In this document: positions 52,703 to 61,696 of the stretch, piece by piece | Layout of the letters: the number at the start of each line of letters is the position of its first letter | How positions within the stretch are numbered: the first letter of the stretch is position 1 | Origin: Brucella pituitosa | Lineage (GTDB): Bacteria; Pseudomonadota; Alphaproteobacteria; Rhizobiales; Rhizobiaceae | Reading direction: 5' to 3' | Length of the DNA: 64,000 nucleotides | NCBI RefSeq assembly: GCF_003049685.1 | Contig: NZ_PYSY02000002.1 | Span: forward strand, 620,001-684,000 | The notes under the pieces: model-generated | What the model was told of the DNA's origin: nothing | The model's database searches: none | The model's input: the letters and a program-made list of their open reading frames with translations, nothing else | Program-made: the position numbers and the translations under genes

Positions 52703-54082
52703 ATGAAGCATGAAACGGTCGTCAAAGAAGGGACATTCGTAGCACCGGATGGCCTTCCCAAGCCACGTATCTACTGGGCTTGGGCAACGCTCATGGTGGG
52801 GCTTACCCTTGCCGTGATTGATGGCACCATCGCCAATGTTGCACTTCCGACCATCGCTGCCGACTTTTCTGCGGGACCGGCCGCATCGATCTGGATCGTC
52901 AATGGTTATCAGCTGGCAATCGTCATCACACTTCTGCCTTTAGCGGCATTGGGTGAAATTTACGGCTACCGGCGCGTCTATCTTATAGGCGTATCATTGT
53001 TCACGCTTGCCTCGATCGCCTGCGTGTTTTCCCGTTCCCTGGAAGCACTCACAATAGCGCGCGTCATTCAGGGCTTTGGCGCAGCGGGCCTGATGAGCGT
53101 CAACACTGCATTGTTGCGCTATACGGTTCCGCAGGCCAAATTCGGCACGGCCATTGGCCTCAACGCACTCTTTGTTGCAGTTTCCTCGACCATCGGCCCA
53201 ACACTTGCCGGGATCATCCTGCATTCACTGAGTTGGCCGTGGCTTTTCGTGATAAACATTCCGCTTGGAGTGCTGGCTGTCGCGATGGGCCTCAAAAGCC
53301 TACCAGACAATGAGCGCTCGTCACGCCGTTTCGACTATCTGAGTGCAGTTCTCAGTGCGCTCGCGCTCGGATTGCTGGTAACGGTGATCGATAGTGCAGG
53401 CAATGGCGTCGATGCTGGCTGGCTTTTACTGCAAGCTGCGGCCTGCGTGTTCGCTGCAACCTGGCTTATCCGCCGCTCGCTTCGCACCAGCGATCCGCTA
53501 TTACCGCTCGATCTGTTACGGATTCCCGTTTTCAGCCTGTCGCTTTGCACATCCATCATGTCATTTCTGGCGCAGATGATGGCCTTCATCTCTCTGCCAT
53601 TCCTGTTTCAGAGCGTTTACGGCTTCACACCCATTGAAGTCGGCTTCCTGATAATGCCATGGCCAATTGCACTGGCTATCATCGCCCCGCTATCCGGTAA
53701 ACTTTCAGATAAATACTCGCCCGCAACACTTGGTCTTGTTGGATTGATTATCTTTGCGACAGGCCTGGCTCTGGTTGGCCTTTTGCCGGAACAACCGACA
53801 ATTCAGGATATCTGTTGGCGCATGGCGATTTGTGGCATCGGATTTGGCTTCTTCCAGGCACCGAACAACCGCATGATCATAACCTCTGCTCCTCGCGCCA
53901 GAAGTGGCGCTGCAAGTGGTATGCTCGGAACTGCAAGATTGATGGGACAGTCGCTCGGCGCGGCCTTTGTTGCCTTCCTGCTAGCCCATTGGGGGATCGC
54001 TAATATCCCCAACATCTTGCTCATTGCTGCGGGCTTTGCCGCATTCGCCTCCATCATCAGCATTGCGCGGCGCAAGCGTTAA
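52703..54082 (+). CDS. Drug exporter, DHA2-type MFS transporter (EmrB/QacA family)
   Basis: A 459-residue, 14-helix MFS exporter. Marks: LTLAVIDGTIANVALPTIAA, WIVNGYQLAIVITLLPLAAL, GYRRVYLIGVSLFTLASIAC, then IQGFGAAGLMSVNTALLRYT. The DHA2 motif C region SSTIGPTLAGIILHSLSW is present. ATG at 52703 is taken as start (TTG at 52691 is an alternative). Probably expels lipophilic or cationic compounds. Separate from the CynX-like gene by 161 bases. Confidence 0.92.
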   Translation: MKHETVVKEGTFVAPDGLPKPRIYWAWATLMVGLTLAVIDGTIANVALPTIAADFSAGPAASIWIVNGYQLAIVITLLPLAALGEIYGYRRVYLIGVSLFTLASIACVFSRSLEALTIARVIQGFGAAGLMSVNTALLRYTVPQAKFGTAIGLNALFVAVSSTIGPTLAGIILHSLSWPWLFVINIPLGVLAVAMGLKSLPDNERSSRRFDYLSAVLSALALGLLVTVIDSAGNGVDAGWLLLQAAACVFAATWLIRRSLRTSDPLLPLDLLRIPVFSLSLCTSIMSFLAQMMAFISLPFLFQSVYGFTPIEVGFLIMPWPIALAIIAPLSGKLSDKYSPATLGLVGLIIFATGLALVGLLPEQPTIQDICWRMAICGIGFGFFQAPNNRMIITSAPRARSGAASGMLGTARLMGQSLGAAFVAFLLAHWGIANIPNILLIAAGFAAFASIISIARRKR

Positions 54083-54219
54083 CGACTGAATGGATCAGCC
54101 TGTGAATCTTTGTAAATATCTTAGTCGAAACATCAAATTCCCTGTTGCAATCCTGAAATCATTAGTCCATATAGCGCGTGCCTAACGGAAACGACTTCTC
54201 TCAGAGAAGACTGGCGCGA

Positions 54220-54294
54220 GCGGGTGTAGCTCAGGGGTAGAGCACAACCTTGCCAAGGTTGGGGTCGAGGGTTCGAATCCCTTCGCCCGCTCCA
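54220..54294 (+). tRNA. tRNA-Gly (anticodon GCC)
   Basis: 75 bases with genomic CCA. Acceptor stem GCGGGTG / CGCCCGC (one T-G pair), D arm GCTC-AGGGGTA-GAGC, anticodon stem CAACC / GGTTG around loop TTGCCAA with GCC, T arm GAGGGTTCGAATCCCTT. A complete cloverleaf. Confidence 0.97.
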
Positions 54295-54430
54295 GTTTTC
54301 CGAGGCTTTCCAGAACAGTACAGAGAATTAACGCCTCCGAGCGCGTTTCTATCTTTGGAAATTTTATTCGCAATACGCAAAACCTGCGCTGCGTCCGAAG
54401 ATTTCCGCCAACCTCATTTAGGCCTTTCCC

Positions 54431-54664
54431 ATGATCCGTAGTATCTGTTTGTTAATCGTCGGCATCGGCGCGCTCATTCAGGGCATTTTAAAACTGGGAT
54501 ATCCGGCTCAGGCAGTTGAAAAATCGGGCTGGCTCTATCAGCAGTTTGGTGATCAGGGTGTCGCCTTCGGAATGATAATTCTTGGTGTAGTTGCTTTCAT
54601 CATCGGTGCTATAATGTTCAATAACAGCTGGATCAAAGCTATTCGCGAACGCACGCAGCGTTGA
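54431..54664 (+). CDS. Small two-helix membrane protein
   Basis: A 77-residue protein with two hydrophobic segments (about 4-22 and 46-63: IRSICLLIVGIGALIQGIL and FGMIILGVVAFIIGAIMF) and a basic C-terminal tail (KAIRERTQR). Probably an inner-membrane protein of the type of a family with unknown function. Followed by a hairpin. No partner visible. Confidence 0.7.
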   Translation: MIRSICLLIVGIGALIQGILKLGYPAQAVEKSGWLYQQFGDQGVAFGMIILGVVAFIIGAIMFNNSWIKAIRERTQR

Positions 54665-54697
54665 ACTTTCAAATCATTGTTGAAAAATCGAAAGTAT

Positions 54698-54720
54698 CAG
54701 CGGGCGAGACATGCCCGCTG
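54698..54720 (+). terminator. Terminator-like hairpin
   Basis: Stem CAGCGGGC (54698-54705) / GCCCGCTG (54713-54720), 7-base loop, followed by TATTATTT. Between the small membrane-protein gene and the convergent alpha/beta-hydrolase gene. Confidence 0.65.
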
Positions 54721-54756
54721 TATTATTTCAGCATCCAGCGAACGACTAAAAGCGGG

Positions 54757-55821
54757 TCAACGCTTAAGCGTCATCTGCAGGTTCATCAGCACCAGATTTG
54801 ATATCTCAGCATGAATATCTTTGCGCGCTCTGCCGGTCTCTTCACAGATCGGATCAACTTCTCCAACTGAATCGAGAAACTCAGTCGCTCCTTCCTTACA
54901 CTCAGGCAAGAAGCTGAAATGGTCTGAATCTTTGACTGTGACATAGGTGCTGTTTGGAACGAGTGCCGCCAAATGGTCCGCTTGAACCGCGGTTGGAATA
55001 TCTCCTTCGCTGCCCAGATTGATAAAGCTCATTGGAATTTTGATTTCCTCGAGACTCTGAGCCACATAGGCTTGAGCCAGACCCGGATCGATCATCACAG
55101 CAGCCTTGATGCGCTGATCGAGATTTGACTGTTCAAAACGTGCCTTGTCGACACGACGCAGATCAAGCTTTTCAACATTCACCGCTTCATCATCGGCATA
55201 GCCCCGACCGCCCGCATACCAGGCGCAATCCCATTTCGTGTAAGTGTCGCAATAGCGCGCATATGCTTCCAGATTGACCCGAGCACCGGCAATTTCCATT
55301 GCAGTTGAGCCGCCAAGCGAAAATCCGACAACGCCGATACGATCTGCATCTATATGATCCTCCCAGTTTGAGTTGCCGGTCAGATAATCGATGACGGTCG
55401 AGAGATCCTGTGTACGCTCCCAAAGCTTTGGTGTTTCAGCAGGCAAGGAGTCACCAGAAGTCGTGCCGGGATGATTGGGGCCTGCAACAATAAAGCCAGC
55501 CTTTGCAAGCTCTACGGCAAGCCAACCCGCCGCCTCGGCGCGACCACCCGAGCCATGCGAAAGCATGATGAGCGGAAACCGCCCGTTACCGAGCGGCGCG
55601 TCTTTTGATGCCGCACTGCCTTTAAATATCCTGTTATCACCGAACAGTACGGCAGCCCCCGCACCCGTCGCAGGATACCAGAGTGTCACAGCGAGATTTT
55701 TCCCGCGCGCTTGTGATGGCACTTCAACTGTGCGGACACCCACATCAGCAGCAAAAGCATTGGAAGCGGCAAGCGTTGTGCCAATAGCAAAGGCTGAAAA
55801 CAACAGATTAAAGCGGCTCAT
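54757..55821 (-). CDS. Exported alpha/beta hydrolase (dienelactone/PAF-acetylhydrolase-like)
   Basis: A 354-residue secreted hydrolase. Signal peptide MSRFNLLFSAFAIGTTLAAS with cleavage after AFA. The oxyanion/first block is PLIMLSHGSGGRAEAAGWLA with HGSGG; the nucleophile elbow is GVVGFSLGGSTAMEIAG (G-x-S-x-G); a likely catalytic His in DSDHFSFLPEC. Such periplasmic lipase/esterases cleave short esters. Ribosome site GGAG 7 bases before the ATG. It is divergent from a membrane-bound AraC regulator 144 bases away, which may control it. Confidence 0.87.
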   Translation of the reverse strand: MSRFNLLFSAFAIGTTLAASNAFAADVGVRTVEVPSQARGKNLAVTLWYPATGAGAAVLFGDNRIFKGSAASKDAPLGNGRFPLIMLSHGSGGRAEAAGWLAVELAKAGFIVAGPNHPGTTSGDSLPAETPKLWERTQDLSTVIDYLTGNSNWEDHIDADRIGVVGFSLGGSTAMEIAGARVNLEAYARYCDTYTKWDCAWYAGGRGYADDEAVNVEKLDLRRVDKARFEQSNLDQRIKAAVMIDPGLAQAYVAQSLEEIKIPMSFINLGSEGDIPTAVQADHLAALVPNSTYVTVKDSDHFSFLPECKEGATEFLDSVGEVDPICEETGRARKDIHAEISNLVLMNLQMTLKR

Positions 55822-55965
55822 CGTGTATCTCCATATTTCATACGATGAGCCATGCTTTCCAGAGAACGTATTATCTGGCGTTCTAAATCACGATTCAGGT
55901 CGTTCAGAATCGCGATATAGATCAATGATCGGCAACATATCGCCCATCAGATTGCGAGACCGCTT

Positions 55966-56985
55966 TTGATTTTCGTTCCTTTGCCCTTTGTCGTTGCGCT
56001 TTTGCTGCTCATCCTTCTGGTAGTGATGTGGCGTCGTCAGGAGAATGCTGCCTCCAATCACCCATTCCAATTGCTGATCGTATTGTGTGCGGCGCAATCC
56101 GTGGCCGTGGGCCTTCGCTGGGGCTATGGGCTGGCAGAAGTTCGCTATTTGCTTCCCATTATCGCGAGCTGCCTGCCTCCACTCGTATATGTAAGTTTTC
56201 GGAGCCTGATACGTGGAGACAGCAAGGTTCGAACCCGTCATATCTGGTATGTTGCAGCTTTTCCGGTTGTGACTACAGCCATCCTGCTGACTGTTCCCGT
56301 TCTCTTGGATGCTGGCCTTATTGTTCTGTTTGTGGGATATGCACTCGCACTTCTCTATCTTGGCAGAACCGGCCCAGACGGGCTTGACGATGCGCGTTTC
56401 GACAGCGCGATTTCGGCGCATCGCGCGCTTATTATTGCTGCAGTATCGCTTTGCCTGTCGGCCTTTTTTGACCTGGCCGTTTTGATGGACTTTGAATGGA
56501 CGAATGGTAAAAACGCAGCGCTGATCGTCAGCAACGCCAATCTGCTCGGGCTGCTTTTCGTGGGCCTGACAGCGATGGTTGCAAGCCGCGCAAAACCTTC
56601 TGCACCCGTTCCGCTTGAAGAAAGCGAAAACGAGGCCCGCAACGAGCAGGATCGGGATAGTCTCGCGCGTGTAGAACATGTCCTCATTCAGAACCGGCTG
56701 TATCTGGACGAGAATTTGACTCTTATAAGGCTTGCGCGAAAAGTGGGCCTGCCAGCGCGCCAGATTTCGAGCTCCATAAACCGGATTACCGGTAAAAACG
56801 TATCCCAATACATCAATGATTATCGCATCACTGAAGCCTGTCGACTGCTGCAAGAAACTACACTGCCCGTTACGACGATAATGTTTGAATCAGGGTTTCA
56901 GACCAAATCCAATTTCAATCGGGAATTTCGGCGTGTCACCTCGTTAAGTCCTGCAACTTGGCGCGACCAACAGGGAGCAGCATGA
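55966..56985 (+). CDS. Membrane-bound AraC-family regulator
   Basis: A 339-residue protein. The first about 210 residues contain several hydrophobic helices (for example VVALLLLILLVVMW, VTTAILLTVPVLLDAGLIVL), and the C-terminal 100 residues hold two helix-turn-helix motifs of the AraC type: LTLIRLARKVGLPARQISSS and EACRLLQETTLPVTTIMFES with GFQTKSNFNREFRRVTSLSP. It starts at a TTG with weak ribosome site; no better in-frame start is available before the upstream stop codon. Membrane AraC regulators sense extracytoplasmic or membrane signals. Divergent from the exported hydrolase. Confidence 0.85.
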   Translation: MIFVPLPFVVALLLLILLVVMWRRQENAASNHPFQLLIVLCAAQSVAVGLRWGYGLAEVRYLLPIIASCLPPLVYVSFRSLIRGDSKVRTRHIWYVAAFPVVTTAILLTVPVLLDAGLIVLFVGYALALLYLGRTGPDGLDDARFDSAISAHRALIIAAVSLCLSAFFDLAVLMDFEWTNGKNAALIVSNANLLGLLFVGLTAMVASRAKPSAPVPLEESENEARNEQDRDSLARVEHVLIQNRLYLDENLTLIRLARKVGLPARQISSSINRITGKNVSQYINDYRITEACRLLQETTLPVTTIMFESGFQTKSNFNREFRRVTSLSPATWRDQQGAA

Positions 56986-57073
56986 TAGAAAATGTGGGAT
57001 ATCAATAATATTTTCTTAGGGTTGCTCACAAAGTTCTGCCCCGCGAATTGCGAAGCAGAACTTTGTCAGCTCT

Positions 57074-57283
57074 TTAACCGAAAATAGTTTTACCGCCGGA
57101 GAAACCGCCGCCCGGCACGGAGATTCTACCCACCCGATTTGGTCCTACTGCCAACTGGATCTTGGTGCCCTGTTCCTGCTTCACTGTAGTTGATGTATCA
57201 ACCTGACCGCTGGTTGGGGCTGCGGCGAAGGCTGCACTGGCAGTCATCAATGAACCGGCTGCAAATAACAAAATAGTCTTCAT
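57074..57283 (-). CDS. Small exported protein
   Basis: A 69-residue protein. The first about 20 residues are a signal peptide (MKTILLFAAGSLMTASAAFA), giving a mature peptide of about 49 residues with a glycine-rich C-terminus (RISVPGGGFSGGKTIFG). No cysteine. The GGAGG ribosome site 6 bases before the ATG at 57283 argues for real translation. No known domain. Confidence 0.65.
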   Translation of the reverse strand: MKTILLFAAGSLMTASAAFAAAPTSGQVDTSTTVKQEQGTKIQLAVGPNRVGRISVPGGGFSGGKTIFG

Positions 57284-57548
57284 CTTTTCCTCCGATACTG
57301 GCAAAGGCCAGAAAGCACCATGAACCAAAATACAAGGGGATCATGCTGGCGCTGCTTCACAATCCAGCATGACACTAATCGGAGGGGATAGATCGGCACA
57401 TACGTCAGATGTCGTATTTCGTCATAGCTGGAGGCTAGAGCACTTCCAGTTCATAATAAATCATAAGAAACTCTCTATCTTTTTGGTTTTACACATGTTT
57501 TTATCAAAAAGCCGCTGCACATTTTTGGGAGACATGCTTTAGTATGAT

Positions 57549-58346
57549 TTAGAAATGAAGTACCAGCCCCAGTATCGGTCCTTTTTGCACCACATCGTAA
57601 ACGAAACCATCGTGACTATAGTCGACACCAAGCGCACGATAGCCTGCAACGGCAGATAGATTGTCCCTGAACTGATATCCGAGTGTTCCGGCAACATCCC
57701 AATCCATTTTTGCCTGCCCCGCACCCACGATGCCCCAACCACTGAAGTAAAGATCATTCGTCAGGAAGTACTTACCGCGTATTCCGGCAACGGCATCGAC
57801 CCATGCAGCGCTGTCACGCCCGCTGTGCCCGTCCAATAATCCACCATCAAAAGAGATTTCCGTACTCGCGTACCAGACGCGCGCGCCTGCCACTACATCC
57901 AGCCGGCTTCTCCCTTCTTCTAGAAGACTATAACCTCCGCCGAAAAAGCCGGAAAACGTCTCGGATTTAATATCGACGCTGTTGCTCAACACACCGTAAG
58001 GGGTCTGACCACCTGTCGATATTTTGGTATAAATGATATCGCTGAACAGACTATAACGATCATAGTGCCCTTCAATGACACCCATGAACGAGAAGTCGAG
58101 TTCTTTGAAGAGGCTCCCGAAGTCAGATTTCATTTTTGCGGGTGGCAACCCAAATTGGCCCGCAGTGCCACTGATACCGGCTGCCCAGAAATATGGGCTT
58201 GCACTAAAGCGCCATCCATCCGGTTTGATCTCTTGCCTTACAGGCTCCGAGACAGTGGATGCCGACGGAATATCAGCAGCGACGGCCATATGCTGACAGC
58301 CGATCAAAGCAGTCAGCGCAATCGCGAAAAATCTATAGTGATACAT
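57549..58346 (-). CDS. Outer-membrane beta-barrel protein
   Basis: A 265-residue exported protein: signal peptide MYHYRFFAIALTALIGCQHM then AVAAD, and a body rich in alternating hydrophobic/aromatic strands (WRFSASPYFWAAGISGTAGQ, FSGFFGGGYSLLEEGRSRLD, LGYQFRDNLSAVAGYRALGV) ending with KGPILGLVLHF, the C-terminal Phe of many outer-membrane barrels. No known porin motif. Upstream of and in the same direction as the small exported protein gene; the 265 bases between hold a partial repeat copy near 57523. Confidence 0.82.
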   Translation of the reverse strand: MYHYRFFAIALTALIGCQHMAVAADIPSASTVSEPVRQEIKPDGWRFSASPYFWAAGISGTAGQFGLPPAKMKSDFGSLFKELDFSFMGVIEGHYDRYSLFSDIIYTKISTGGQTPYGVLSNSVDIKSETFSGFFGGGYSLLEEGRSRLDVVAGARVWYASTEISFDGGLLDGHSGRDSAAWVDAVAGIRGKYFLTNDLYFSGWGIVGAGQAKMDWDVAGTLGYQFRDNLSAVAGYRALGVDYSHDGFVYDVVQKGPILGLVLHF

Positions 58347-58393
58347 TGTCCCCCCGAAATTCCGCTTCGGTGATCAGTTGAGGGAAAGGGCTG

Positions 58394-59215
58394 TCATTGC
58401 ATTTGCTCTGAGAGCGCCCGCTCCTCAACAGCGCAATCGACAGACGGTCTGCTCGCGGCTTCCAGTTCTTTGCGCGCTGCCTGAACATCAGCAAGGAATT
58501 CGGGATTGCTGTGCAGTTTAGCAACTGTCGCTGCGCCCATAATGCGTCCCGCATCAACATCGCTTTGCCAGTGCGCATTACAGATCACCCGGCTTTGTCC
58601 AAACGACAATCCGCGCTTGAACAGATCATCGGCGCGCTTTGGATTGACTTCTGCCAATGTGAGCGCCCATGCCCATCCTGCAGCTGTGTGTCCCGACGGA
58701 TAGGAGCCATCCTGACGCAACACAGCTTCCTCATCTGGCTGGCATGTGCCTTCGTTGTGCACGACGAAAGGGCGGGTTCTGTTATACTTGTTCTTGATGC
58801 CATAGGTGGAAAGCCCTGCATCGGTAAGAACTCGCTGCATCAAATTGTAAAGATGCGGGGTCTTCTCTTCACTAATATCAACGCCCATGGCGCAGGAGAA
58901 ATTCTTCGCAGGCTGTGGGAACTGCAAATCAGCATCCGTCCGCGCCTGATCCCAACGTGCTTTTCCGCGGAGCGCAATGGTAGCCTCTCTTGCAGCCTCA
59001 TCACGTGCCAGTGCCGCACTTCCTTCCGCTGGAGGTGAACCAAGCAAAACAAGACTGTTGGGAAGCTCACTCGGTTGCAGATAGCCCGGTGCGAGATGAA
59101 AATGCGGATCCGTTACCTTCGGGCCAACGGCATTGTCGGCCAGAGCGAAACTCGCTACTTGGCCAGACAATACGACAGAGCTGATCAAGACCACCCGAGA
59201 AATGTTCGAAAACAT
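58394..59215 (-). CDS. Class A non-specific acid phosphatase (PAP2 superfamily)
   Basis: A 273-residue exported enzyme. Signal peptide in residues 1-27. All phosphatase motifs are present: K143 x4 R148-P149 in KYNRTRPF, SYPSGHT (171-177) and GQSRVICNAHWQSD (206-219) with the catalytic His and Asp. It dephosphorylates organic phosphoesters in the periplasm. Start ATG at 59215 behind GAGGAGA. It lies 47 bases before the outer-membrane barrel gene, so may be co-transcribed with it. Confidence 0.93.
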   Translation of the reverse strand: MFSNISRVVLISSVVLSGQVASFALADNAVGPKVTDPHFHLAPGYLQPSELPNSLVLLGSPPAEGSAALARDEAAREATIALRGKARWDQARTDADLQFPQPAKNFSCAMGVDISEEKTPHLYNLMQRVLTDAGLSTYGIKNKYNRTRPFVVHNEGTCQPDEEAVLRQDGSYPSGHTAAGWAWALTLAEVNPKRADDLFKRGLSFGQSRVICNAHWQSDVDAGRIMGAATVAKLHSNPEFLADVQAARKELEAASRPSVDCAVEERALSEQMQ

Positions 59216-59391
59216 TCCAGTTCTCCTCAAAATGGGATTCAGGCTGTTTACTGGCGGGCGTCAGTCATACTTCCACAGATAGCGGACGGATAAACGGACA
59301 CCTCATCACTGCATAAACACAAGTGGAGGAGCGGCCAAAACCCACATCCCATGGGACAAGACCGCTTCGCCAGGCATTCAGCCGATGTGAC

Positions 59392-60429
59392 TTAGTTCAA
59401 ACGCGGCTTGGCCTCGGGAAACTTCCACTCGCCGCTAACAACGGATTGATCTGGACGATAAAGTCTTACGGTGTAGTTCCAGCCTTCAACAACGGGCAGG
59501 CAGTTTGGAATTTTGCCGTCACAACCACCAAATTGCGCAGTCACCGACCCGTCAGCATTTTTCTTTGCGGTGATACTATTGAGCGAATAGGCACTATACT
59601 CATTCTTTTCGAAGAAGCCTTTGGCGTTATAAACGCTGATCGACCAGAAGGCCTGCACAGGCACATTCTTTGGCACATCCAGCGTATAGACAGTCTTTCC
59701 ATCATTTTTCTCAGGCGTAAAACTCGGATACATCGCATCCTTTTCCGGAATGCCACCCCATCCAGAGGCTGTACCAATCAGATGCCGGATCGGATCGACG
59801 TGACCACGGGCTCCAAAAGAACCGTTATAAGACGTCTGATGCTTTGCTAATGAGAGCAGCGCATTACGGATGTCGGTCAGGCTTTCGTCATCCCAGTTTG
59901 GCAGATCAAGTTTGCCTGAATCCTTCTGGCTGACCTTGATGGCATCCTGAAGCTTATGGACCTCGTCAAGATCCTTTGGATCATTGGGGTCAACAAGTGT
60001 GCGAACGGCGACGAAAGCATATCTGCTACCAACCGATTCCTGCGTCAGCGTAACCGGCTTCGTGCCATATGCGACAATGGGTAGGTAGTGATCCTGATCG
60101 ACGACCATCATCGACATATAGCGCTTGCCCGTATCAGGCAGAGAGAGCGTTACCGGCCCAGCAGCAAGATCAAATACGGCAAATGAATAAAGCGTATCGC
60201 GGTTCATACGGATGACGGTCTGCTTATCGATCGCCACAGGTTCCCGAGAATGCTTGAACTGGCCCAGTTTGCCTATGTCCTTAACATTGGCTGCAAGGTA
60301 ATGATCGGTCTCAGCGCGGACAAAATTGTCAACGGTGACTGGTATCTTGCTGTCTGAGGTCTCAGCATACGCTCCTCCGACCCAAACAGCCGAGGCGACG
60401 GCAAGACTGATCCCAACCGAACGGAACAT
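59392..60429 (-). CDS. Exported DUF1254/DUF1214-family protein
   Basis: A 345-residue exported protein. Signal peptide MFRSVGISLAVASAVWVGGA with cleavage after AYA. The N-terminal half (DUF1254: VRAETDHYLAANVKDIGKLG, VIRMNRDTLYSFAVFDLAAG) is followed by the DUF1214 half (VQAFWSISVYNAKGFFEKNE, AQFGGCDGKIPNCLPVVEGW). I start at 60429, which has GAAGAGGT upstream; the earlier ATG at 60444 has none. Family function uncertain; related to proteins found with acid phosphatases and porins in gram-negatives. Confidence 0.88.
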   Translation of the reverse strand: MFRSVGISLAVASAVWVGGAYAETSDSKIPVTVDNFVRAETDHYLAANVKDIGKLGQFKHSREPVAIDKQTVIRMNRDTLYSFAVFDLAAGPVTLSLPDTGKRYMSMMVVDQDHYLPIVAYGTKPVTLTQESVGSRYAFVAVRTLVDPNDPKDLDEVHKLQDAIKVSQKDSGKLDLPNWDDESLTDIRNALLSLAKHQTSYNGSFGARGHVDPIRHLIGTASGWGGIPEKDAMYPSFTPEKNDGKTVYTLDVPKNVPVQAFWSISVYNAKGFFEKNEYSAYSLNSITAKKNADGSVTAQFGGCDGKIPNCLPVVEGWNYTVRLYRPDQSVVSGEWKFPEAKPRLN

Positions 60430-60619
60430 GGAATACCTCTTCATTCAATCAAACTAACAACCACGGTGTCCCTCCACAGGATGCGGCAGGGATCAATCCA
60501 AACACCGTCAGCGGATCATTCCTTGATCAGCTGACAAGTTCATCCAGATCGCTTCTAGCATTCGCGAATTTCCAGTCTTGCCATTTCGTGCCATTTTCCG
60601 TTTGGCGTTTCCGTTTCGC

Positions 60620-61441
60620 CTATTCGGGGAACATAAGGGTCAGGGTCGTACGCAGTCCCCACTCTGGAGTACCGGCAGGACCATCGGCGTAGTAGCGCCC
60701 GCCCACCTGAAGGCTCATAGCCTGATCATTCACCTTGAAAACCTGAGTAGCGCCCAAGTTAATTGGCACCAACCACTGTCTGGCCTCCCAGTCATAGGTT
60801 GAATCGACACTGAGCGACATCGATCTTCCCTGGCCAAAATTATAGGAAACAAACGGCTGCAACAGACTGGCACTCACATCTTGCCGGCCCGAAGGACCAG
60901 CAACAGACCAAACATGATTACCCAATGCGCCGACCGTCCACGCTTTTTCCTGAACAAGCGCTACCGCTGTCGGACCAAGCCCGAATTTGCCACTACCAAG
61001 ATATTCATCGGTGGCCGTAGGAAGAAGAAACACCGGACCGACGCCCCATATCAAACCACCGGGCCCCGGTTTTGTGGGAGACAGAAAAAAGCTGGCATTT
61101 ATATCGCCTAAACCGGAAACGCTGCCACCGGGCATATAATCCCGATAAGCGATTGGTATGATCGTGCGCGATATAAGATTCCACTCATCGTTTAAACTGA
61201 ATGGAATAACAGGCTGAATGTTGAGGCCGTAGGCAAAGCCGTCTTTGTTCGGGCCTGCCTTGAAATCAAAATTATTTTGCAAGGGAACGCTGATCAGGCT
61301 GGCGAGAGGATTGGCTAGCTGTTGCGACAGATCATCAGCAGAAGATTCGGACCATGCCAAACCAGTATTAAAGGTTATAAAGCCGGTGATCGAGATAATC
61401 ATGGCACATGACCGCTTAAGCCCCTTGAACAGACCATTCAT
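60620..61441 (-). CDS. Outer-membrane transporter-like beta-barrel protein
   Basis: A 273-residue exported protein: signal peptide up to about residue 35 (AWSESS), then ANPLASLISVPLQNNFDFKA and the strands NIQPVIPFSLNDEWNLISRT, IIPIAYRDYMPGGSVSGLGD, the pattern of the phenol/aromatic-transport family barrel. Start ATG at 61441, nine bases after GGGGGA. The C-terminal strand LRTTLTLMFPE lacks the usual terminal Phe. Substrate unknown. Probably in the same run as the DUF1254 protein. Confidence 0.82.
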   Translation of the reverse strand: MNGLFKGLKRSCAMIISITGFITFNTGLAWSESSADDLSQQLANPLASLISVPLQNNFDFKAGPNKDGFAYGLNIQPVIPFSLNDEWNLISRTIIPIAYRDYMPGGSVSGLGDINASFFLSPTKPGPGGLIWGVGPVFLLPTATDEYLGSGKFGLGPTAVALVQEKAWTVGALGNHVWSVAGPSGRQDVSASLLQPFVSYNFGQGRSMSLSVDSTYDWEARQWLVPINLGATQVFKVNDQAMSLQVGGRYYADGPAGTPEWGLRTTLTLMFPE

Positions 61442-61696
61442 GAACTTCATTCCCCCGTAAACAAATACTGAAATTGTCTTACATCAGCAAAAAGATGCCA
61501 TTCCGCAGAGCGTGATCTGGCCAATGCTAACGGCAGCTAGCCGATCATTGCGTGATGGCCGACAAATTCCGATCAAACCGTTTCTAGCGGGGGCAGATCA
61601 TCAATCTTGCCATTTAGTGCCAACTTCTGGCTGGCAACGGTTTTCTTGCACTGAAAATAAATAATGTAATGCACCTATATGCAGGAAAAACTACAT

